Part shown: piece by piece, positions 59,031-64,000 of the stretch
Layout of the letters: each line of letters starts with the position of its first letter
Numbering within the stretch: the first letter of the stretch is position 1
DNA from: Streptomyces liliiviolaceus
Lineage (GTDB): Bacteria > Actinomycetota > Actinomycetes > Streptomycetales > Streptomycetaceae
Length of the DNA stretch: 64,000 nt
Assembly: GCF_018070025.1 (NCBI RefSeq)
Contig: NZ_JAGPYQ010000002.1
Coordinates: forward strand, 1,426,001 to 1,490,000
Direction of reading: 5' to 3'
Translations under genes and position numbers: made by a program
The notes under the pieces: model-generated
Database searches by the model: none
The model's input: only the letters and a program-made list of their open reading frames with translations
What the model was told of the DNA's origin: nothing

Positions 59031-60145
59031 AGGGTGGCTCCGTAGGGGTCTCGGTCCTCGGGTACGAGCGGGAGGTCGTCGATCCTGCTGGTGACATGGG
59101 TGGTCTCGCCGGAGGCGGCTGCTTCGTCGATGGCCATGAGCGCGTCCAGCACGTGGTAGCCGAGTTCTCCGGTGGCGATGTGCGGCCGGTCGGCGCGGAT
59201 GGCGCGTGCCATGTCCAGCACCCCCAGGCCGCGGCCCGAGGCGATGCCGACGGGCGGGACGGTCTCCCACTCCGGCTCACCGCCCGGCTGCGGGACCCGG
59301 GTGATCCGCACGTCGCCGGCGAACGTGTTGGGGTCGGGCACGACGAGGGTGCCCTCGGTTCCGGTGATCTCGACGACGCCGGTGCGGGTGAGCGGGGAGT
59401 CGAAACTGAACGTGCTCTGGCTGACCGCACCGGAGTCGAACCGGGCGATGGCGGCGATGTGGGTGGGGACGCCGACGGCGAAGTCCGTGCCGGCTCGGGC
59501 GCCGGTGCGGATGGTACGGGTGGGACGGCCGGTCGAGCCCACGGCGGAGACCCGGCTGATGGACCCGAACAGGCTGACCAGGGCCGTGAGGTAGTAGGGG
59601 CCCATGTCGAAGAGGGGTCCGGCGCCCTTGGCGAAGAGGAACTCGGGGTCCGGGTGCCACAGATCCGGGCCCGCGTACTGCATGACGGTGTACGCGGACA
59701 GCGGTGTGCCTATGTCGCCGCGGGCGAGGGCCCGGCGGGCGGTCTGCAGACCGGGGCCCAGGACGGTGTCGGGTGCGATGCCCACGCGGAGACCGGCGGC
59801 GGAGGCCTCGTCGAGGAGGGCCCGGGCGCTGAGCCGGTCGATCGCGATCGGCTTCTCCGACCAGACGTGCTTGCCGGCGGCGACGATCGCCGAACTGACC
59901 TCGGCGTGGACGGCCGGGATGGTCAGGTTGACGACGATGTCGATGTCGGGATGCGCCAGGACCACCTCCGGCGCTCCCCACAGCTCCACCCCGTACTTCT
60001 GCGCCTGGCCCCGGGCGCGTGCGGTGTCGAGGTCGCCGACGGCCACCACACGTAGATCGGGAAACGCCGTGAGGTTGGTCAGGTACTGGTCGCTGATGTT
60101 GCCGGCGCCGATGAGTCCGACACCGACCGGAGTGCGTGTCGTCAT
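59027..60145 (-). CDS. Gfo/Idh/MocA-family oxidoreductase (first copy)
   Basis: A 372-residue dehydrogenase. The cofactor motif is [20 protein letters not shown], and the catalytic Lys is in [15 protein letters not shown]. The substrate domain carries [20 protein letters not shown]. The sequence is clearly diverged from the neighbouring Gfo/Idh protein (no shared substrate-site motif), so the two probably act at successive steps. Its start codon (60143-60145) shares one base with the upstream TIM-barrel stop. Confidence 0.9.
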   Translation of the reverse strand: MTTRTPVGVGLIGAGNISDQYLTNLTAFPDLRVVAVGDLDTARARGQAQKYGVELWGAPEVVLAHPDIDIVVNLTIPAVHAEVSSAIVAAGKHVWSEKPIAIDRLSARALLDEASAAGLRVGIAPDTVLGPGLQTARRALARGDIGTPLSAYTVMQYAGPDLWHPDPEFLFAKGAGPLFDMGPYYLTALVSLFGSISRVSAVGSTGRPTRTIRTGARAGTDFAVGVPTHIAAIARFDSGAVSQSTFSFDSPLTRTGVVEITGTEGTLVVPDPNTFAGDVRITRVPQPGGEPEWETVPPVGIASGRGLGVLDMARAIRADRPHIATGELGYHVLDALMAIDEAAASGETTHVTSRIDDLPLVPEDRDPYGATL

Positions 60146-60951
60146 CAGGCGATGCCCTTCTCGGCCAGGTAGCGGACGCCGGCCTCGATGCCCTCGAAGA
60201 CGTCACCGTCGTAGTGGTCGAATTCGATGATGGCGAACTCGGCGTGCGCGGCGGCGGCCAGCGCCTCGTCGATCGGCACCTGTCCCCGGCCGGGGGCGAC
60301 CTGCCCGGTGTCGGCGGGATCGAACGGCTCCCCGGAGAAGAACGGGTCGTCGATGATCGCACCGTCCTTGACGTGCAGGGCCTTCACCCGCGTACCCAGG
60401 CGTTCGAGCAGTCCGACCACGTCCTTGCCGCCCGCGGAGGCCCAGTACAGGTCTATCTCCAGGTCCACGCCGGGATCGAGGAGACTCACGAAGTACTCGA
60501 AGGCGCTGGTGCCTTGGACGGTGTGGACGAACTCCTGGGAGTGGTTGTGGTAACCCACGCGCAGCCCGTGTTCGGCCGCGCGGTCCGCCGCTTCGTTCAG
60601 GAGCGCGGCGGTGCGGGCGATCTCCTTCTCGTCGGTCCACCGGGCCGCGGGCACGAACGGGTCGATGACCAGGTCGAGGCCGATGCGCTCGGCCGCGGCG
60701 AAGGTGTCGTCGAGCGACGGGACACCGGCACCGTCGGAGCGCTGCGTGGACAGCAGCTCGGCGTGCCCGGTGCGGGCCCTCAGCCCGTGGCGGTCCAGCG
60801 CCCCGGACAGTTCCCCGGCGCGGCGTACGAAGCCGAACACCTCCACCTGGCTCAGCCCGAGCCCGGCGATCCTGGCGAGGGTGGCGTCCTGGTCGGCTTC
60901 CAGGGCATGGCGGACGGAGTAGAGCTGGAGCGACAGCTGTGGCGTGGACAT
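60145..60951 (-). CDS. Xylose-isomerase-like TIM-barrel (sugar-phosphate isomerase type)
   Basis: A 268-residue TIM barrel starting at ATG 60951 (MSTPQLSLQLYSVRHALEAD) with GAGGAAG just upstream. Metal-type ligands appear in LRVGYHNHSQEFVHT, LEIDLYWASAGGKD, KALHVKDGAII and AIIEFDHYDGDVFEG. It heads a four-gene operon with two Gfo/Idh dehydrogenases and another TIM barrel. The set recalls inositol-like or keto-glycoside catabolism. Upstream lie two matched operators and a divergent TetR gene. Confidence 0.87.
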   Translation of the reverse strand: MSTPQLSLQLYSVRHALEADQDATLARIAGLGLSQVEVFGFVRRAGELSGALDRHGLRARTGHAELLSTQRSDGAGVPSLDDTFAAAERIGLDLVIDPFVPAARWTDEKEIARTAALLNEAADRAAEHGLRVGYHNHSQEFVHTVQGTSAFEYFVSLLDPGVDLEIDLYWASAGGKDVVGLLERLGTRVKALHVKDGAIIDDPFFSGEPFDPADTGQVAPGRGQVPIDEALAAAAHAEFAIIEFDHYDGDVFEGIEAGVRYLAEKGIA

Positions 60952-61020
60952 GTACGGCTTCCTCTCGGGTTCGACGGCCGTGCGACGGATACGTCCGGAG
61001 ACGAGCGAGGCGTAATGTGA

Positions 61021-61081
61021 ATACCTACACCCGTGTCGGTATCTGCGACGAGAGAGACAATACCTACAGCCCTGACGGTTT
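61021..61081. promoter_or_regulatory. Two TetR-type operators
   Basis: Site 1 (61021-61042) has arms ATACCTACAC and GTGTCGGTAT around CC, nine of ten pairs matching. Site 2 (61060-61081) starts with the same ATACCTACA and ends TGACGGTTT. They are 39 bases apart, between the operon start (60951) and the TetR start (61105). Confidence 0.7.
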
Positions 61082-61104
61082 TCTACGGTGGATAGCATTC
61101 CCAT

Positions 61105-61740
61105 ATGACTAAGGCTCAAGCGGCGACGCGGCCGGCGACCTCACGCAACTACCCCAAGGGCGAGCGGCGGCGGGCGCAGATCATCAAGGCCGCGCTCACC
61201 GCGTTCGGGCAGGTCGGCTACCGCCACGCGAGCACGGTCCAGCTCGCCGCGGCGTGCGGTGTCTCCCGGGCCGGTCTCCTGCACCACTTCCCGACGAAGG
61301 AGTCCTTGCTCGAAGCGGTCCTGGAGGAGCGCGAGCTCCAGGACGACCAGCACTTCTTCCGCACCGACGGCGACCCCATCGACGGACTGGAGTACTTCGC
61401 CAGCATGATCCGCCTGGTCGCCCACAACCAGGCGAACCCCCTCGTCGTGAGCCTCTTCGCGGTCCTGTCCAGCGAAGCGACCACCGCGGACCATCCGGCG
61501 CGTCCGTACTTCGCCGCCCGCTACGAGCGCGCACGCAGCCAGATGACCCAGGCCGTCGAGGATCTCGCCGCCCGTGATCTGCTGCACTCCCATGTGGCCC
61601 CGTCGGGACTGGCGGTGAGCCTCATCGCCCTGATCGACGGCCTCCAGGTCCAATGGCTCCTCAGCCCGGACACCATCGACATGCCCGAACACCTCCGGAG
61701 CATGCTGCGCAACGTGATCAGCGTCGAACTGCCCGGTTGA
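61105..61740 (+). CDS. TetR/AcrR-family regulator of the isomerase/dehydrogenase operon
   Basis: A 211-residue regulator. The helix-turn-helix is RRAQIIKAALTAFGQVGYRH, then ASTVQLAAACGVSRAGLLHH and FPTKESLLEAVLEER (residues ~22-73). The C-terminal domain is helical, as in TetR_C subgroups from sugar operons. The ATG at 61105 is 23 bases after site 2. It is divergent from the four-gene operon and probably represses it and itself through the sites at 61021-61081. Confidence 0.9.
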   Translation: MTKAQAATRPATSRNYPKGERRRAQIIKAALTAFGQVGYRHASTVQLAAACGVSRAGLLHHFPTKESLLEAVLEERELQDDQHFFRTDGDPIDGLEYFASMIRLVAHNQANPLVVSLFAVLSSEATTADHPARPYFAARYERARSQMTQAVEDLAARDLLHSHVAPSGLAVSLIALIDGLQVQWLLSPDTIDMPEHLRSMLRNVISVELPG

Positions 61741-61778
61741 CGGCGACGGCCGACGACCGGATCACCAAGGGAAGCCGC

Positions 61779-62138
61779 CTAGCCCCCGGACCGCTCCCCC
61801 AGCACACAGAACTCATTGCCCTCAGGGTCCGCAAGGACCACCCATGGCTCGTCCCCCCGCTGACCTACGTCCGCGTGGCGGGCGCCGAGGGCCAGCAGGC
61901 GTTCGACCTCCGCGTCCCGGTCGTCGGGGCGGAAGTCCAGGTGGAGGCGGTTCTTGACGGTCTTTTTGTCCGGCGCGGACCCGAAGAGCAGACCGGGCAG
62001 CCGGTCGGGCCGCGGCCTGATCTCGTACTCCTCGGGGGAGTCGTTCACCACGGTCCAGCCGAGTGCCTCGCACCACCAACGGCCCAGGGCCACCGGGTCG
62101 GCGGCGTCGACGACGAGCTGCTCCCATTCAAGTCCCAT
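61779..62138 (-). CDS. VOC-family protein (glyoxalase-like)
   Basis: A 119-residue single-domain protein: MGLEWEQLVVDAADPVALGR, then WWCEALGW, KNRLHLDFRPDDRDAEVERL and DPEGNEFCVLGE. It belongs to the same glyoxalase_6 group as the protein at 47483-47917 and shares the NRxHLDxR and EGNEFC motifs. No specific partner is adjacent; function unknown. Confidence 0.85.
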   Translation of the reverse strand: MGLEWEQLVVDAADPVALGRWWCEALGWTVVNDSPEEYEIRPRPDRLPGLLFGSAPDKKTVKNRLHLDFRPDDRDAEVERLLALGARHADVGQRGDEPWVVLADPEGNEFCVLGERSGG

Positions 62139-62277
62139 GGGCCGAGGCTAGCGCCACAAGAGCATCCGGGTGGCCCTGTGCGGGGGCGTGCCCGCCACCC
62201 GCCCGCGCGACTCGACGTGCGGTGGACCGGCGGCTGATGAACAGTCGTACCAAGTCCCCCACCAGAAGGAGATTTGC

Positions 62278-62454
62278 ATGCTTCGGCGTATCTCACTCGC
62301 TGTAGCCGGTGTGCTCGCGGTCGGCTTCCTGGCCGCAGCCCCTGCCGCCGCCCACACCTCGGACATCGAGGGCTGCTGGGCGTCCGGCGGTCACGTGAAG
62401 GTCGACGACATCAAGGTCGCCGACTTCGAAGCCACCTGCTGGTCCGTCGACTGA
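62278..62454 (+). CDS. Small secreted two-cysteine peptide
   Basis: A 58-residue precursor from ATG 62278 with AAGGAGA upstream. The signal peptide (MLRRISLAVAGVLAVGFLAA, then PAAAHTS) leaves a mature peptide of about 32-34 residues with two cysteines (EGCWASGG and ATCWSVD) that could form a disulfide, and Trp after each cysteine. It is flanked by unrelated genes and stands alone. Too short for family assignment; a surface or signalling peptide is possible. Confidence 0.7.
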   Translation: MLRRISLAVAGVLAVGFLAAAPAAAHTSDIEGCWASGGHVKVDDIKVADFEATCWSVD

Positions 62455-62635
62455 CAACGGATCACACACGGACCGGTGCCCCTCCCTCCGCTCGACTGCG
62501 TCGGGCACCGGTCCCAGCGGTCCGCCGCTGGAGACGTCGTACGGGCCATGGCCCGTACGACGTCGGTCTTTCCGGCCCCGCCGGGCGGACGAACACAGGT
62601 CGACGGGCGCCCCCGAAACGCAGGTCGGACGGCGC

Positions 62636-63538
62636 TCAGCCGATCGGTACGGCCCGTCCCGTGACGCGTACGCGGGTGTCCTCGGGGTCCACGTCGATCA
62701 GCAGGTCGCTGGGCCGGCCCATGTCCTCTCCCTGGCGGATCGCGATCCTGGCCGGGCGGGTGACGAGTTCCAGGGTGCGGAGGTAGCCGCCGAACGCCGC
62801 GGCCGCCGCCCCTGTCGCCGGATCCTCCACGACCCCGCCGACCGGGAACGGGTTCCGGGCGTGGAAGTGCTCCGGCGACTCCCGCCACACCAGCTGGAGC
62901 GTCGTCCAGCCGTGACGCCGCATCACCTCGGCGAGGCTGTCGAAGTCGTAGTCCAGGTCCGCCAGCCGTTCCCGGGAGCCCGCGGCCAGTACCAGGTGAT
63001 CGTTTCCGCCGAAGGCCACGTGCGGCGGCAGCGCGGGGTCGAGGTCCCCGGGAGCCCAGCCGAGGGCTTTCAGAGCAGCGTCCAGCTCGGTGCCCACGGC
63101 GGGGCGTGAACGGGTGGGCACGCTGGTGAGCATGGCCGACACCGCGCCGTCGCCGTCCAGCCTCGTGGCTACGGGGATCTCGCCCGCGGGAGTGTCGAGG
63201 ACGATCTCGCCGGGGCCCAGGCGTTCGGCGAGGGCCACCGCAAGGGCGACGGTCGCATGCCCGCAGAAGGCGACCTCGGCGAGCGGGCTGAAGTAGCGGA
63301 CCCGGAAACGGCGCGATGCTCCGCCCCTGCCCGTTTCGACCCGGGCGGTGACGAAGGCCGTCTCGGAGTAGCCGACCTCGGCGGCGATGGCCGGCATCGC
63401 CGCGTCGTCGAGTCCAGCGGCATCGAGTACGACCCCGGCCGGATTGCCTCCGGCCGGATCGTGGGTGAAGGCGGAGTAGCGCAGGATCTCGGTCTTCGGG
63501 TGGCTCGCGAGGCTGGTCCCGCTCGGGTCGCTGGTCAT
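62636..63538 (-). CDS. PhzF-family isomerase
   Basis: A 300-residue two-domain protein. Family motifs: FTHDPAGGNPAGVVLDAAG, the catalytic Glu in VGYSETAFVTA, the second-half HATVALAVAL with CGHAT, and DPATGAAAAAFGGYL near the C-terminus. Members isomerise trans-2,3-dihydro-3-hydroxyanthranilate or act on unknown substrates. No phenazine genes are nearby. GGAG precedes ATG 63538. A LysR regulator is divergent, 83 bases away, and likely controls it. Confidence 0.9.
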   Translation of the reverse strand: MTSDPSGTSLASHPKTEILRYSAFTHDPAGGNPAGVVLDAAGLDDAAMPAIAAEVGYSETAFVTARVETGRGGASRRFRVRYFSPLAEVAFCGHATVALAVALAERLGPGEIVLDTPAGEIPVATRLDGDGAVSAMLTSVPTRSRPAVGTELDAALKALGWAPGDLDPALPPHVAFGGNDHLVLAAGSRERLADLDYDFDSLAEVMRRHGWTTLQLVWRESPEHFHARNPFPVGGVVEDPATGAAAAAFGGYLRTLELVTRPARIAIRQGEDMGRPSDLLIDVDPEDTRVRVTGRAVPIG

Positions 63539-63575
63539 GACTCCACGCTGCCACCCTGTGCCGATCGAGTCCAAT

Positions 63576-63598
63576 GATGGATATCGATCAGATCCATC
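63576..63598. promoter_or_regulatory. LysR-type operator GATGGAT-N9-ATCCATC
   Basis: Perfect seven-base arms with a nine-base spacer, in the short PhzF-LysR divergent region. Placement and dyad spacing (23 bases in total) fit a LysR recognition box. Confidence 0.65.
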
Positions 63599-63621
63599 GA
63601 CATGTCGCATACCCTGCTCCT

Positions 63622-64000
63622 GTGGACACCCGCCTGCTGCACACCTTCACCGCACTCGCCCGCACGGGCAGCTTCACCGCCGCTGCCGCCGAGCTGCACC
63701 TGGCCCAGTCCACGGTCACCGTGCACATCCGCACCCTGGAACGGGAGCTCGGCACCCGGCTCTTCGACCGGCTGCCCGCCGGCACTCTGCTCACCGAGTA
63801 CGGCCGAGTGATGCTGGAGCGGGCCGAGGACGTACTCGACGCCGTGGCACGGCTGAAGGCCGACGGGGAGGGAGAGGTGCGGGGACCGGTGGCCGTGGGG
63901 GCTCCCGAGTCGCTGTGCTCGACCCGCGTGCCGGGCGTGATCGCCGCCCTGCGCACCAGCCACCCGGAGATGGACGTGCGTCTGTACGCGGCCGGCACCG
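63622..64000 (+). CDS. LysR-family regulator, truncated by window end
   Basis: The first 126 codons from GTG 63622 are visible. The LysR helix-turn-helix is LLHTFTALARTGSFTAAAAE, then LHLAQSTVTVHIRTLEREL and GTRLFDRLPAGTLLTEYG. The start of the effector domain follows (VRGPVAVGAPESLCSTRVPG). The gene continues past the window end. It is divergent from the PhzF gene and probably regulates it through the box at 63576-63598. Confidence 0.9.
   Translation, partial: MDTRLLHTFTALARTGSFTAAAAELHLAQSTVTVHIRTLERELGTRLFDRLPAGTLLTEYGRVMLERAEDVLDAVARLKADGEGEVRGPVAVGAPESLCSTRVPGVIAALRTSHPEMDVRLYAAGT

Noticed and set aside
57927..59270. N-terminal extension of the second Gfo/Idh protein to 59270
   Set aside because: The extra 80 residues are Arg/His/Pro-rich and overlap the upstream dehydrogenase. 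GTG 59030 gives a normal Rossmann start and a four-base overlap.

Overview
The window is high-GC actinobacterial DNA and looks like a Streptomyces chromosomal segment. Codons are strongly GC3-biased, GTG starts are frequent, several genes appear to be leaderless, and the families are typical of the genus (Spo0M, class F sortase, EACC1/caspase pairs, RHH/Fic-like toxin-antitoxin pairs, I36-type secreted proteins, GH62). I see no rRNA, tRNA, CRISPR array, phage or intact insertion sequence. The content is accessory: a string of small catabolic or stress modules, most with their own regulator and a visible operator.

Layout. 1-3.8 kb: a DUF389 membrane protein, two secreted I36/crystallin-like proteins and a LysE exporter. 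4.2-10.7 kb: an arabinan/L-arabinonate block with a GH62 arabinofuranosidase, a FadR-type regulator, an IlvD/Edd dehydratase, a GguC/AraD1-like FAH protein and a sugar porter that has lost its N-terminus. 10.8-14.8 kb: a broken ltrA, a tail-anchored cysteine-rich protein, an RHH/Fic-like toxin-antitoxin pair and a hypothetical protein. 14.9-21.7 kb: an ascorbate-type PTS (EIIA, EIIB, EIIC) divergent from transketolase, HPr and a HAD phosphatase, with a HutC-type regulator. 21.8-25.2 kb: a large unassigned protein, Spo0M and a small helix-hairpin-helix protein. 25.5-28.2 kb: an HxlR regulator, a decayed luciferase-like monooxygenase, an alpha/beta hydrolase, a DoxX protein and a cupin.

28.4-36.5 kb: a CitMHS-type transporter, a FadR-type regulator and a six-gene operon for a four-carbon sugar acid (racemase-like protein, hydroxypyruvate-isomerase-like protein, isopropylmalate/tartrate-type dehydrogenase, OtnK, OtnC, RraA-like). 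Similar CCGG-spaced boxes lie in front of the transporter/regulator pair and in front of the operon, which suggests one regulon. 36.5-47.9 kb: DUF475, an MFS exporter with AraC regulator, a methyltransferase behind an iron-box-like operator, a class F sortase with a probable surface substrate, SDR/TetR and hydrolase/TetR divergons, and two VOC proteins. 48.1-51.5 kb: a LacI regulator, RpiB and an MHS-family transporter.

51.6-54.7 kb: the most unusual module, an EACC1 protein overlapping a caspase-TM-phytase-like protein, with a small membrane protein just downstream. 54.8-56.8 kb: a helix-turn-helix protein with a C-terminal hydrophobic tail, and an NmrA/HxlR divergon. 56.9-61.7 kb: a four-gene operon (two TIM-barrel isomerases, two Gfo/Idh oxidoreductases) facing a TetR regulator across two matching operators. 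61.8-64 kb: a VOC protein, a secreted 58-residue peptide, a PhzF protein and a LysR regulator cut by the window end.

All assignments come from reading the sequence and remembered family motifs; no database search was run.
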